64,000 bases of DNA from Rhizophagus clarus (lineage: Eukaryota; Glomeromycota; Glomeromycetes; Glomerales; Glomeraceae), in contig BLAL01000282.1 of NCBI GenBank assembly GCA_015698045.1, forward strand, positions 1 through 64,000. The letters are read 5' to 3'. Numbering within the stretch: position 1 is the stretch's first letter; the number at the start of each line of letters is the position of its first letter. Shown one piece after another: positions 13,055 through 25,341 of the stretch. Below the pieces are notes generated by a model. The model saw only the letters and a program-made list of their open reading frames with translations. It was not told the DNA's origin and searched no databases. Made by a program: the position numbers and the translations under genes.

Positions 13055-13275
13055 AGTTCCGGTTTGGAATCAGCATAAAATTTAATAAAATTACACAGGC
13101 GTGACAACAACGACACATAATGACATGCAATTAATTCCTGTGATATCTAATTAATTAATGTAAGCCTTTAGTTCCAGTTCAGAATCAGCGTAAAATTTAA
13201 TAAAATTACACGGGCATGACAACAACGACATAAATTGTTCAGCAATTAATTCCTGTAATATCTTCTTTTAAAGTG
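13055..13275. repeat. Dispersed repeat, two diverged units
   Basis: Same family and orientation as 3720-4022: GGAATCAGCATAAAATTTAA, ACACAGGCGTGACAACAACG and CAGCAATTAATTCCTGTAAT recur. The two units are about 115 bp apart. Together with the inverted copy at 8.2 kb it brackets the Plavaka-type remnant. Confidence 0.7.
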
Positions 13276-14165
13276 ATTAACAAAATTTAATTTTCGAATG
13301 GTTACTTTATCAACATAAAGAAAAGGAAGACACAAATTTTCTTTCGTTATAGGAAATGAAAAAAAATACTAAATTGGAGTGTTAGAGTAGTAGTCCGTGA
13401 CCCATTATTACCCGAGTTTGTAATTGACTATCAGAACAGGTTTTGTAACGTTATTGTATTCATTGGATGGTTTGACTTTAATAAAAATAGTAATCAAAAT
13501 AATAAATGACTTATAGAATTCAACTATGCACTACTGCGTAATCTAATTCAAATTTAGTAATTATCATATTACTAATGGATATACAACAGATATAATAAGT
13601 TAACGTAACTAATGTCTGATTTTTTTGCGAAGACTGACGCAAAACCTTACGAGATCAGTTTCATGAAAATATTCAGATCTAGTGGGCTTAGACATCAAAA
13701 TTAAATCAATGAAAAAATATAAGTTTCAGGTCTTCTTTCTTTATTCTATGTTTCACTTCATGGTTTTTTTTTTCTTTTATTTTTTTCAAAATTATTATTT
13801 TAGCTTTTTGTATGAAAATATGCAAGACATTTCACACTCCTTTACGTTTTTTGCAAAAAAAATATGCTAAATTTCCTTTTTTTACACGAAAAAAAAAGAA
13901 TCATGGTTTTTTTAACACTCTCTTTATTAATATTATAGGTACATCAGCCTTCGTATAATGATCCGCACACATACTAACAGTAACTTCTATCTATTAGACT
14001 TCATCCTTTCGAAAATTTTTGGAATCCCGGAGGCTACAAGGATAATGTGAATTGACTTGGATTTTTTACTTCTTTTATCAAATGATCTCTTTTCTTTTCT
14101 GAATTTTTGTGTAAAATTATGTAAGTCAATATCTTCTAGTGACATTTCACACCTCTTTGCATTCT
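13276..14165. other. AT-rich spacer
   Basis: No supportable gene. Runs of T and A dominate; the short Phe-rich frame at 13682-13870 is a composition artefact. Confidence 0.45.
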
Positions 14166-14440
14166 TTACAAAATGAATATGATGCTAAATTTCCTTTTTT
14201 TTACAAAAAAAAGAATCGCCCCATCTAGTATATTGTTCGCTTATATCAACCCTTTGCATTTTTCGCATGATTTGTCGCAAAAAAAGAATACCCACCCCTT
14301 TGCATTTTTCAATAAGCGATGCACGATTTACCCCTTTGCATTTTTCAATAATCGATGCGTGATTTGCCGCAAAAAAAAGAAAGAATACCCACCCCTTTCG
14401 TATTTTTCAAAAAGTGATGTCGGTTTGTCATAAAAAAAAA
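14166..14440. repeat. Short tandem repeat, about 50-60 bp unit
   Basis: Three to four loose copies of ACCCACCCCTTTGCATTTTT followed by CAATAAGCGATGCACGATTT and an A run. The unit lengths differ, so this is a degenerate minisatellite lying just upstream of the 14.6-kb gene. Confidence 0.6.
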
Positions 14441-14598
14441 AAATAAACTTTTGCGAATGCGGCAAGTATTAAATCTAAGCTTATAAAAATATTTATAAAT
14501 ACTTTGTTGTTCTCTTCTTCAACCAGTAATTTTAACTCAGTTCGTTAAACTTGGTTTTAATTAAGTTCTTCCCACTATCCTTAAATTATCTATTTACA

Positions 14599-15739
14599 AT
14601 GAATAAAGCTAATTATATCAAATCTAGCAGTTCGAAAAAAACCAAGCGTCCAGTTGATGTTAACAAACGAAAAAGAATCGATGAAGGCGAAGCTTCTGAT
14701 GGTATGATTTGAATATATATTATTTGTTATATATAAAGAAAAATAATGGTTAATTATATATTCTACTGCTATATAGAATCCAGCTCAAAATCAAAAAAAA
14801 ACAAGTGTCCTGAAGTTCCTGAAGCCAGCTCAAAATCAAAAAAAAAAGTGTCCTGAAGTTCCTGATGGTATGTATTCGAATATGTATATGTAAAGAAAAA
14901 TAATGATTAATTATATATTCTGCTGTTATATAGAAACGACTTTGGAGAAGATCTTGCGTCAAAATAATAAGATCATTTCAAAACTCGAAACTATTATTTT
15001 AAATCAAAAGTCTTTAGAAGCAAGAGTAACAAAGATAGAGGAAGCATGTAATAACGGCGTAAATAATGACACAGAATTTATAAAAGTAAGACTCGATATA
15101 AAAATTTGACCTAAAAATCAGTGAATTAAACAATCACTTTATATGTACATCATTTTACAGAATGTAATCAAAAACATTGCTCCTAAATTGCTCGAAACTT
15201 CAATATATTCGAATTCAGATGATTTTCGAGAAGCCACTAGGACATTTATAAATGAAAACCATAAAGAATTTATGAACAAATTCAAAAGACCCGATAATTG
15301 GGTGATTTATTACGAAAATAATATATCATCCCACGTAAGTATCGTGCAATTTTACGATTTTATATTAACATATTGAAAATTAATTAATTTTTTCTTATAG
15401 CTATTGGAAAAACATCGAAGTGTCTGAGGTGTTTTAACTGGTAATATAAAGAACGTGATGTCCATCACTTTTCGAGAACTCTAACTCCTTCCCATTCCTA
15501 CAACTAGCAGAGAAACCATCATCAAAGAATGGAAGAATGAACCGGCCGTTAAATTATGTTACGATAAATTATTTAAAAAAATAAATAGTTCGGGTGAGAC
15601 ATATATATTAACAATAATAAGAAAGTTGGATAAAGGAAAAAAATCAGTATCACAGACGCAAATTGCTTTCACAATTAGCACATGTGAACTAATTTTAAAC
15701 CCAGAAATTTGGATATTCACGTTAATGAAACAGTATTAG
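14599..15739 (+). pseudogene. Decayed multi-exon coiled-coil gene, stop codon hit by a transposon
   Basis: An ATG at 14599 opens a Lys/Ser-rich exon. Further exons follow across good GT/AG introns (donors near 14702, 14872, 15087 and 15335; acceptors near 14776, 14932, 15160 and 15400). The second exon contains an internal repeat of SSKSKK and CPEVPE. The third forms a coiled coil (LEKILRQNNKIISKLETIIL). The last exon has two in-frame stops: TGA at 15425-15427 and a TAA about 18 codons later. The frame then stays open to TAG at 15737-15739. That final stop is formed by the first base of the 3.3-kb transposon; without the insertion the codon would be TAA. Function unknown. It could be a lineage-specific multicopy family rather than a single gene. 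Confidence 0.55.
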
Positions 15740-16041
15740 GAGATGGCCAGAAATTACGTAATTTGATTTTTGGGTTTTTTACCCTCCCTCCCCCCCTCTG
15801 TCATCATTTCCAAATAAAGAAATCATACAATCACGTGATATGTTAAAAAGGTTTGACGACGTAAATATTTATCTCTCTTATTTATTTTATTGAACGCGTA
15901 TATTTTATAAATTTAACAGTTTAAATAATGAATTTTATATTTCTGTTTCATAAATTCAATGTATTTTATTTATCATTAAGCATCTGTAATACATGATAAT
16001 TAAATGTAAAATTTCCTTATTTCTAAAGTTTTACTATTGAA

Positions 16042-18760
16042 TTAATTATGTTTGTAATTTCGTGGCCTACCTCTACCTCTTTTTGTTGTCTTTTCTTTTT
16101 GAAGTTCCTGTGAAGTATTATCATTTGAATTCTCGTTCTCATCATCTTGTGTACTTTCTGCATTATATTCATAATCCTGTTGCAAATATTTGGATACTTC
16201 AATAACAACATTTATTGCTACTCTTTCTACTGGTACTCTTTCACCTGAATGAATTGTTTTAGTGTGTTGCTTTAGAAATGCTTTGGATGGGAAATATCTA
16301 AAGCATTTTTGACATGTTAAACTGTGATATAAATCTGAAGTGATGCTAGGACAGTGCTCATCATAGCCCGGCAATTTTTCTCCAAAATACTCCAGAGTAT
16401 GGATTAAATTTAAAAAATGTCCATTATGACCTCGTATAACAGGTAGTAAAAAGCCATTGTTTGCGGATAAAAAATTATGTATCTCCAGTGCACGTGGTTG
16501 TGCACAACAGTTTTGGTCTTTGCACTTCCTTATATCAAGAGAATACCTACAAATTTGTGCATGCCGATCAATCCAATCCCACGATCCCTCTTCTATATCT
16601 AAAAAATCTGCCTGATCATGATCCTCAACGTATGTGGTAATAACTGGATGCCCATTGATATTATCCTGGCTCTAAAGTTCGCATAAACGTTCACCTGCAT
16701 GTCTAAAATTATTACGTCCGAGATTCCTATCCGTAATTGTAATTTTTCCTTCAACACTTCCAAAATGGTTACCATACGTAAATACATTTAACTCAATTCC
16801 AGCTAATTTTCCAGAAAGTGACGCCATACTCCTCTCTACTGGATTATAAGCTGACTGCCCTGGAGCATGGGTTCAGACCGTAAGATAATCAAGATCAAGT
16901 TTCTTAAAAAGTAATAGATATTTTGTGATGTTGGCAAGGAATCGAGGGTTTTCGTCTGGTTCACCATCAGTTAATAAGCACCAAAATGGTTTTACAGAAT
17001 CTCCATTATGTGTAAACTCACGAAAATTTTCTTCTTTTGTTATTGACATGAGATCCACCATATGAGTTTCGCAAGACGTGCTTAAGAAATATTCCGGGCG
17101 AATAAAAATTCGCACTTTACCAGAGCGTAATGAATCATTCGTATCAGAAGGATTTATCAACAGATAGACAGACAGAACTAATTTGTGCTTTGCGGCTTTA
17201 GGAAAGTCATGATCAGGAACAGATACCGGCTCATTCATTGTTTGTATGGTCTTGAATGTCCTTTCAACAGCAGCCATTCCAAGTGGAACCTCACAGGTCA
17301 AAATTAGTTAAATAGGGTATCAATAGGGTATCAATAGGTTATCAATCAGCTATCAATAGGCTACCCTATTGGTAGCCTATTGAATTTGCGCCATAATCTA
17401 TCACCAATCAGGCAGGCTGATTGATAACCTATTGATAACCTATTGATACCCTATTGATACCCTATTGATACCCTATTTAATAAAAATACCAATAGGATAC
17501 TAATAGGTTATCAATAAGTTATCAATCGGCTATCAATCAGCCTGCCCGATTGGTGACGGATTATGGCGCAAGTTCAATAGGCTACCAATAGGGTAGCTTA
17601 TTGATAGCCGATTGATAACCTATTGATACTCTATTGATATCCTATTTAACTAATTTCGACCTGTGCCTATCAAAACTTAAATTAGAATTTAAAATAATAA
17701 AATTAAAAGAGAAAATTTAAAAAAAATATTTAAATACCTTAGCTTTATCATCTTGCGAAATTATTAAAACGTCTTGAGGAAAAGCTGTTGCAAACGACTT
17801 CACGCCTTTGACTGATGCCAGGCAGTAATGTTCGTCAACATGGCTATTCATTTCATCTCTTCTAACAGCTGTAAAACAAATCTGCGCGGGATGATGATGG
17901 CGCTGTGCCTCTTTCGATCCTGGATGTTTGGGTTGCATGTAATTTTGCAACGTGGATTTAGCCATATAAATACCATAATCTTCGTCCATTTTTTTGCGAA
18001 AGTGCTTGATTGTACGCACTTTAATTATTTCTTTGCGTCGTTTATAATCTGCTGCTCCAAATTCAACACTCGCATGCATTTTTTCCAAAAAATCAGGATT
18101 TTTAATTAAAAATGACGGACGACCTAGTGTATCATACACTTCCACAATGTTTTCTTCTATATTTTCCTTCTTTTTCTTTCGTGCTCGTTGCTGAGCTGCT
18201 GCATTGTTCCTCAACTTTTTAAGTCTATTTTCTTCTATTAATATTGTTTTTTCCAGCTTTTTAATACTTGAGACGAATTGGAAATGAAGTTCGTGTGATG
18301 ATGCTGTTCGTAATAGATTGTTGTATTCATACAAGTCAACTTTAGACTTTTGAATAATATCAAGCGATTTTTTTTGTGCTGTTGCATTTGACGAAGGTTG
18401 AATATTATCAAATAGTTCAGGAGGATTCTCTAAAGGTATTAAGGGTTGTTTTTGAGATTCTTTTTGAGATTCACTTTGAGATTCTCCTACAGGTTCGTAA
18501 AAAGTGAAAGGGTAAGATCGAATGGGTGTACGTAGTAATTCAAAGATACGATTTTGAATATTTTCTTTATCTTCCTTTTTCACTTCTCGCCAACTATCTT
18601 GAGCTTGTTGGTGTAGTACTTTCTTGTTTGGTGTTTTATTGTGACTTTTTACCATTTCGCTGAATGCAAAGGCATTCACATATTGTTCGTATAAATTTTT
18701 AGGACTTTGGATAAGGTAATTTTTGGAGTATTTCAGTTCTTTAAAATACGTTTGCTTCAT
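16042..18760 (-). pseudogene. DDE-type transposase of the 3.3-kb element, two nonsense codons
   Basis: Exon 1 runs from ATG 18760 to 17738 and exon 2 from 17289 to the stop at 16042. The N-terminal third contains a DNA-binding-like helix-rich region and a basic coiled segment (about residues 170-200). The presumed catalytic acidic residues lie in IISQDDKAK at the end of exon 1, LLTDGEPDENP, and PGQSAYNPVERSMASL in exon 2. A C2H2 finger (CQKCFRYFPSKAFLKQHTKTIH) sits near the C terminus, followed by an acidic and then a basic tail. TGA at 16873-16875 and TAG at 16672-16674 interrupt otherwise continuous homology-like sequence, and fit CGA to TGA and TGG to TAG. The intron is 448 bp because a 374-bp MITE entered it at its 3' end. 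It is the only gene of the element, so the product would have mobilised it. Confidence 0.75.
17292..17665. mobile_element. Fold-back MITE, 374 bp, near-perfect palindrome
   Basis: Starts CACAGGTC and ends GACCTGTG. The arms are almost completely complementary, built from repeats of TATCAATAGG and ACCTATTGAT, with the centre near 17478. The 3-bp target duplication is CCT on the plus strand (17289-17291 and 17666-17668). It sits exactly at the acceptor site of the transposase intron. It has no coding capacity and would need a transposase in trans. Confidence 0.85.
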
Positions 18761-19016
18761 TGCAGGAAAAGAACAAACGTATTAAATCTTGTAAAGGCCG
18801 CATAGTTCACAATCTACATTTAATAATTATGTAAAATAATTATGTAAAGTTATTATGTAAAGAAAAATATTTCAAAGCATATGCTTTTTTTACTGTGAGA
18901 ATATAATTGATGATTCATATACTAAAAATGGAAAATTGAAATCGCGTATAACGTCATCACAGGTTGACCCCCCCTCCCCCCTTTATTAAATTACGTAATT
19001 TCTGGCCATCCCCTTA

Positions 19017-20104
19017 AATACTGCCCACAGCAAGAAGAACAGGCACAGCTGTTGGACTTAATAGTATATGATATACCGGCCAAATGGGATAGCTACACTC
19101 TCCTAGGCAACTTAAGTTTCTGGGGGAAAATCGTATCAATCAGTACAAGGTGTCATAAGAAGTATTTATCAGCAAGGGTTCGATTGATACCAAACCATGA
19201 GTGTCTTAAAGCTTATAATAGAGGCAAGTGGACTGTCAGACTAGGTGGTATCCCGGTTAGATGGTTCCCAGCGTCATGGAACCTTTCAGAACGTAAACAA
19301 TGAGAAAAGTTCCAGGCAGTCATTACTGACATTCCTGCAGATATGACTGAATCCATATTATTTCCCAACTGCACTCCCAGCAAGTTTGTAGCTGAGAGTG
19401 GAATGAAATCTTTCAAAGTAATTAAAGAATCCTCGGGGCAGAGAAAGTTGATTGGCTACTTCGCAATGTGGGACCAAGCTTCTAAATGTATAAGTACTCC
19501 ACAACTCTGGAATGATGTTAGTCTTTCGTGGTGTCATTATTCCTCCCCCAAACTTGGATTCAAGAAACATCCCCCAGCTAGATTTGGCAATGCTGGCAAT
19601 AAAAATACAAGGCAATTAAAGCCTTCTCGTCAACAACATACTAATTTAAACAACCATAGGTGTCATAACCAGAACAAAAAAGAAAACTCTTCCTCGAATT
19701 CTGGTTTGACTTACAAGAAGAACTCTCGCTCCAAGTCCAACCAGTCCAATCGGCCGGACGTGAAACACTTAATAGCAGGACTAAAGGCCCTTTTGGATCA
19801 ATTTATATAATTTAGTTAATTAGGTTTATCGGCCCTTAACTTAGGAATCATTTTGATTTAGTTATATATTTGGTTTTATTTTGTTTTCTTTTTAGAATAT
19901 TTTTTTTTTTTCATTTTTCGATTCCCTTATTCCTTAAATCTATTTCTGGACTTCCTATTATACCTTATGAGAATAGGCTAGAATAGTTAGTCATGTCAGG
20001 TACTTGTCACTTGTAGCTACAGTTCCTGTAGATTAGGCGGTATAGCATTTATTTGTATTTTGATGCTTTAATCAATTTTAATAAAGCGTATGCATTTGAT
20101 TTGA

Positions 20105-20140
<36 letters not shown>
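19017..20140 (+). mobile_element. Retroposed LINE-type ORF1 copy with 35-A tail
   Basis: Sequence immediately right of the TIR element is open in the ORF1 frame from about 19018. A 3' untranslated region follows the ORF stop at 19810. An AATAAA signal lies at about 20081, and an uninterrupted run of 35 A occupies 20106-20140. No reverse transcriptase frame is present. The structure fits either a LINE ORF1 transcript or a non-autonomous relative copied by target-primed reverse transcription. The 5' boundary is obscured by the upstream transposon insertion. Confidence 0.6.
19052..19810 (+). pseudogene. RRM-like ORF1 protein of a non-LTR retrotransposon
   Basis: Two open stretches in one frame are separated by a single TGA at 19301-19303 (in ERKQ*EKFQ, where Arg is expected from CGA). 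The N-terminal part (VYDIPAKWDSYTLLGNLSFWG, then a beta-rich stretch ending WTVRLGGIPVRWFPASW) reads like an RNA-recognition fold. A second similar fold follows. The C terminus is basic and rich in Asn, Ser and Lys, as nucleic-acid-binding ORF1 tails are. ORF1 proteins coat LINE RNA and chaperone its reverse transcription. The frame is open upstream of the first Met at 19052, so the true N terminus may lie earlier. Closely similar proteins are very numerous in Rhizophagus-type genomes, by recollection. Confidence 0.6.
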
Positions 20141-20142
<2 letters not shown>

Positions 20143-20480
20143 ATTTATACATATAAATATATATGTTTTATGTCTAAGTTGAAAATATTACTAAATAAAT
20201 ATTGTTTGTTTTTGATATTCATAATAAAAAATTTAAAAAAAAGATATATTTAGATATTAAGAATTCAGAATATTAAGGATTTGGGATATTAGGGATTCAG
20301 AATATTAGAATTTGAGATATTGAAAATTCAGGATATTGGGATTTGGGATTTCGAAAATTCAGAATATTGATATTCAGGATATTATTAGAAATTTGGAAAA
20401 TTGGAATTTAGAAAATAGTTCAGTCCAGAAAATTAGCATTTAGAAAATTGATTTTAGGAAAAGATATATTCAGGAAAATA
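20141..20480. repeat. Degenerate short repeat (GGATATTNGGGATT-like)
   Basis: From about 20260 the motif ATTCAGAATATTAGGATTTG and close variants repeat with a period near 15-20 bp. It is probably a decayed simple repeat. No gene. Confidence 0.5.
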
Positions 20481-21484
20481 GCATTTGGAAAATTGTCTGG
20501 CATCAATACAATATATATGTGATATGTATTTAATATATAACTGATTTTTAACTGCCCAATATATATATATGTAGCACTTATTTATACTATATTACCATTT
20601 TTCTTCATCTGATGGGTATATATTAAGATCTAATATATGTAGTATTACTAAATATTATACACATATTTTACACATATTAGTCATATATTGGATACCTGAT
20701 ATATACCTGATAGTATCAATTTTAACCTGTGTAATTTAGTTCAGGAAATAATTTTAATCAATATATTGATATTAATGATCAAATCAAATTAAATCAATCC
20801 AAAATTTTAAATACTTTAACCAAAACTAGTACTGATTTACATACCATAATTTCTGAAAATAAGCTATGGCAGTAGGGTATCATGATTTAATAACCCAAAA
20901 AGTGTGGTATAATTTAGACAAAAAGTGTGATTTGGTGCGATTTTTAATTCTGGCCAGATTTAACGTAATTCCGGCTGGAATTAACAATATAATTTTACAT
21001 CAAATTCAATAACTTAATTCGGGGTAAAATTATAAACAAAAAAATGAATCATGTGAAAGATAATCGGCCAATAGGATTTAATTTATTGCGGATAATGCGA
21101 AAATTGTGAAATTTTGCCGAAAAGTGTGGTCACACCAAAAATGCGAAAAAATGTGATCATTCCATCCTGAACACCCTATACGGCAGCAATTTGCGGAGCG
21201 ATTCCAAGTATCATAAAAGGAAAGACGAAGTTATTGTTTATTTATTTTTATTTCTGGTGAAATGATTTATTGAATAATTAAAAACAAATGAACAAATGTT
21301 AAAAGAAATTTGTACAAAGAAAAGTAATAAAAAAATTTACTCATAAAAGAAACAAAACAATACTAATTCCAAAAAAATTTGATAGATCATAAAAAACCAA
21401 AATTGTTATTAGAAACATAATTATAATCAAATGATTTTGAAACTAGTATTTCAGAAATAAAAAATTTTTGTATTAATTTGAGCA
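20481..21484. other. AT-rich spacer downstream of BRE1
   Basis: No gene seen. Probably includes the BRE1 3' untranslated region near 21.2-21.48 kb. A short phrase with ATATATGT occurrences lies near 20.5-20.7 kb. Confidence 0.45.
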
Positions 21485-24400
21485 CTAATGATACAATTGC
21501 TTGATATCAGTACTACTAAATGGAAGTCCACATTTTGCACATTTACGATTACGTGCTTTTTCTTGTGCTTCAAGACATTCCTTACAAAACGTATGCATGC
21601 ACTTTAATAAGCAATGTGATTTGAATCGAATAGCGCATGACGAACATTTAAGTAGTTTCTTGTTATTAAATAAAAAATTAGTATCTTTTTCTAATTAAAA
21701 ACGGAACATTCATAGAAATAAAATTACCTCATAACTCTGAATTAATTGTTGTTCAGTAGTGTCCGATACTTGTGTCCTTCGAAGATCTTCAACTTGTCTC
21801 TTATACATCTCGGCTTCTTCAGTACTTCTTCTTGATTTATGAGCTTCTTTTTCATATAATTTTATGCTCTCCTCAAGTTTTTTGGAGTTCTAAATTTGTT
21901 TGTGCAAACATAATTTCCGCCAAACACTTAAGCTAAAAGTTGAATATTACGTTCAAAGAATTTAAAAATATCACACCTCGTTGTATGAAGCCATATGTCT
22001 TTCAATCTTTTCTTTTAAATCCTTATTCTGTTGTGTAAATTCATGCAATTTAAGTTTATGTACATCCACAACTTGTCTGGAACATGCTAATTCTTTGTTG
22101 GCATTATCCTGCAAAAAAAATTTAAAAATTTGATGAATCAACCTCAATTTATAAAATAATAATGTTAATAAATTCAAACCAGTTGTGATTTAAGATTTTC
22201 TTCCAGATAGCCCTTTTGTCGTAAGAGATCCGTTTGATTTTGAATAACTGTAGATAAATGATTCTTTTGTTTTTTTAAAGAAACATTTTCCATCCATATA
22301 GAGTTTAATTTCTGTTTCACTTTTGCTTCCTATTCAATACAATTATAATCAATCATAATTTATTATATGTAATACTTTTTAATAACTTTAAGTTATTTCA
22401 TACCGATTCACGTGCGTTTTGCAATTTTTCATCATGCGCTATTATTTCAAATACTTTGACAGTATTTTCCTGATCTTGACGCGCCCAGTGATCACCCAAA
22501 ACTTCGAGTTCTTGTAATAATTGCTTTTCATTCTATAATAATGATAGATATAAATTGATAAATATTAATTTATTATTAACAAATTTAACAGATAAAAAAA
22601 AAAAATAAAAATTCTTTGTTTACATACTTTTCTTAAGTAATCACATTCTGACTCTATTTTCTCAATTTTTTTCTCTGCTTCTTCGATTTTTGTGGTGAGA
22701 ATATGTAATGGATCATCCCCAGGATCCTTAATACCGTATTTCTCATCATATTCGTCCAGCCTACTCCTTAATTCTTCAACCTCTTGTTTTAATCTAGTCT
22801 CGGAATGTATAACTTCATGATATTCTCCCATATTAAGATTCAAAGTGCTTTTCAGCTCATCCAATTCTTTTTGAAGTTCGGCCTTTTTTTTTTCTGATTT
22901 ACTGTAAAATTTTTTTTAAAAGATGGTTTAATATAATTATTAATCGTTAATCCAAAAGTCTATAAAGTCAAACAGAAAAAATTACTTTAATTCTTCCTGT
23001 AAATGGTGATCATATGATAATTGTCTTTTTATTAGCTCAAATGAATTTTTTCCTTGTTGAATTTCCTCATAAGAAACGTCCGGCGGTTCCGCAGGTGTAC
23101 AATAAAAATCCATTGCTTGCTTATTACCCTCATTAGCAGCGATCTTCATATTAAGTCTCTGAATCTCAGTCATTAACTGACGTATTATCGTTTTCCTATC
23201 ATTAGCAAGTACCCGCAGAGCAGATATTTGACGAAATTCTTGTGGTAACATTGCTCTCAATTTATCCACCTCCATTAACACATCATCCCTTTGAGCACGA
23301 ATTCGATTTAAATCAAGAAGCAGCTTATTTAATTGATCTTCCATCTCCTTAATAGTTTGTTTTGTTTCTTCCTAATTATACAAAGGAATTAGAATGGCGT
23401 TATGCATAATTATGTTGAATTATAACTAAATTAAATAAGCATATATCTCTTTCTATTTTATTTTCGAAAGTATTCCCTTTTTATAATATAAGAATAAAGG
23501 ATAGAAATCTCACTTGTATTTGATTTGTGGCTGAATTTCGGGTTGCTGTCATTTTTTCCATATCACGACTATTCTGTTCCATAACTGTTCGTATATAGTC
23601 CAAATTATCTTTACAGTGAAAATATTGCACTTGTAAATTTCGATACACCTGAGATTCTATTATACGATCTTCGGGAAGGTTTTTAATCTATTTATAAAAA
23701 GAATTATTAACATATAAATATAATGTATAAAATGAAAATAAAAATTTAAAAATAAATACTTGTTCTCGGAGATGATGAATTTCTTCCTTTAGCTTAGATC
23801 GTTCATTAGTCAATTCTTCCAATTCTTTTAATCGTGATTCGGCCAAAAATTTAAATTGTTTTAAATTTTCCTCTGTTTGGCGATTATTATGGCTTGGCTA
23901 TAACAAACAATTGAGATTAATGTAAATAATTTTAATACACGGAAAATAATATTAAAATAGTAACCTTATCACTTTCAGAAGTGGTTGACGATCCAAATAT
24001 ATTACTTCCAGGATGTGTCCAATATCCAAGAGTTACACTTTTAGATCTATCTAAACGTTTTTCTGCTTGAACAAGATCATCTTTAGTGACTTCAAGACGT
24101 TCTTCGGCTACTTCAAGTCGATTTTTAGTCTTCTCTAATTCGTCTTTAATAGTACTTATCTAATTTTTATTTTGTAATAAATTATTATTTGATAAATTAG
24201 ATATAATTATCTTAACAAAGACAAAAGGAAGAAATATTTAGTTCAACAAGTACCTCGAACGATACTGTGTGATGCTGTGCTTGTAACTCATCTAGTTCCT
24301 TCTGATTGCGTATGTTGAAATTGTTTAGACTCTCATTTTCATTCTTAAGAGTCTGGATTACTTTACTCTCTTTCAATACTGGGTCTTTTTCATTTTGTAA

Positions 24401-25341
24401 AACCTTTATTAATTTATTTCTTTGTTCTATCCACGCAACAATCTTTTCAAGCAGAACATTAATAACCCTTTTAGTAGTTGCAAATTTTTCTGTTAACGAT
24501 TCTTCAATCTTTTCGATAATTTCATCATTTTGATCAAATTGTGATATTTGAGCAAGGAATTTTGATTCTCGAAGTTGTTCTTGAATAGCATCAAAAAAAT
24601 TTATGAATTAACAATTATACCAGATATTAAAACATTACTATAAAGATAAATTTTTCGTAAGAGATAAAACAAATCTTAAAGATTATTAACTACAAATATT
24701 TATTTATTTTTTATTTTTTTATTTTTTTATTATTAAAATAATAATTATAACAATTACCATCTGAAGGAATTAAGCTCGATAATTTTCCATCATCATCAAC
24801 TTTGGAAATAATCATTCGTAAATCATTTAATAACTGAGATAATTTTATTTAAAGTTACTTAAAATACATATATAATATAACAACAAAATCATTAAAGTAA
24901 AACAATAAATACCTTATTCCAGCACTTATTTACGACATTTAAATGGTCCTCATAATTAATCTGTTTCTCTTTAAGTTGCTCATTCCACTTATTTATCCGC
25001 TCGCTTTCCCGTTTATATTCTCGTAAAGCACGGATAATAGCCTCCTTTTGATATAGCTAAACATTATTGAAAAAATATAAAACAAGTTCATATAATATAA
25101 CTAAAGCAAAATAAAAACTAGTTGAATATTTTAAACTCACCTCAAGCCATTTTGGATCAGAAATATCTAGATTAGCATAATCCTGGTAACTATTTGAGCT
25201 ACTGGAGGAAGCGGTGGCTTGGCCATTTACACCGTGATTTGACCTTGATTGCTGTGATGACAAAAGTTGTCTCTTGGGGGGAGGGCTTTTGTCCGACGAT
25301 GATGAACTTTGTTCAGCATAAGTTCTTTTTCTGTCTTCCAT
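21485..25341 (-). CDS. BRE1: BRE1-type E3 ubiquitin ligase (RNF20/40 homologue)
   Basis: Fourteen exons can be joined in frame: 25341-25141, 25056-24913, 24833-24758, 24588-24254, 24159-23965, 23897-23760, 23687-23514, 23371-22986, 22901-22628, 22532-22404, 22329-22180, 22108-21977, 21889-21728 and 21658-21485. They sum to 2,670 nt, or 889 residues. The N terminus is Ser-rich with KSPPPKRQ. Most of the protein is coiled coil. The C terminus is a C3HC4 RING (CSSCAIRF, CMHTFCKEC, CAKCG) ending in LYH, as in Bre1, RNF20 and RNF40. In known systems Bre1 with Rad6 monoubiquitinates histone H2B in the nucleus, promoting H3K4 and H3K79 methylation. The length fits the family (about 700-975). Intron 3 (24757-24589) has GT but ends in TG rather than AG in the only frame-preserving join. 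All other introns are GT/AG. No nonsense codons. Divergent sequence upstream of 25341 would hold the promoter. Confidence 0.93.

Larger units (their letters stand above)
15739..19013. mobile_element. TIR DNA transposon, 3,275 bp, 3-bp target duplication TTA
   Basis: Both ends carry GGNGATGGCCAGAAATTACG followed by TAATTT in inverted orientation (15739 onward and 19013 backward). TTA occurs at 15736-15738 and at 19014-19016, consistent with a target duplication. C-rich or G-rich tracts follow both termini. The only gene is a minus-strand DDE-type transposase, itself carrying a fold-back insertion. The superfamily is uncertain: the transposase phrases PGQSAYNPVER and DNA-binding C2H2 tail recur in fungal and animal elements, but I will not name a clade from memory. 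Confidence 0.8.
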
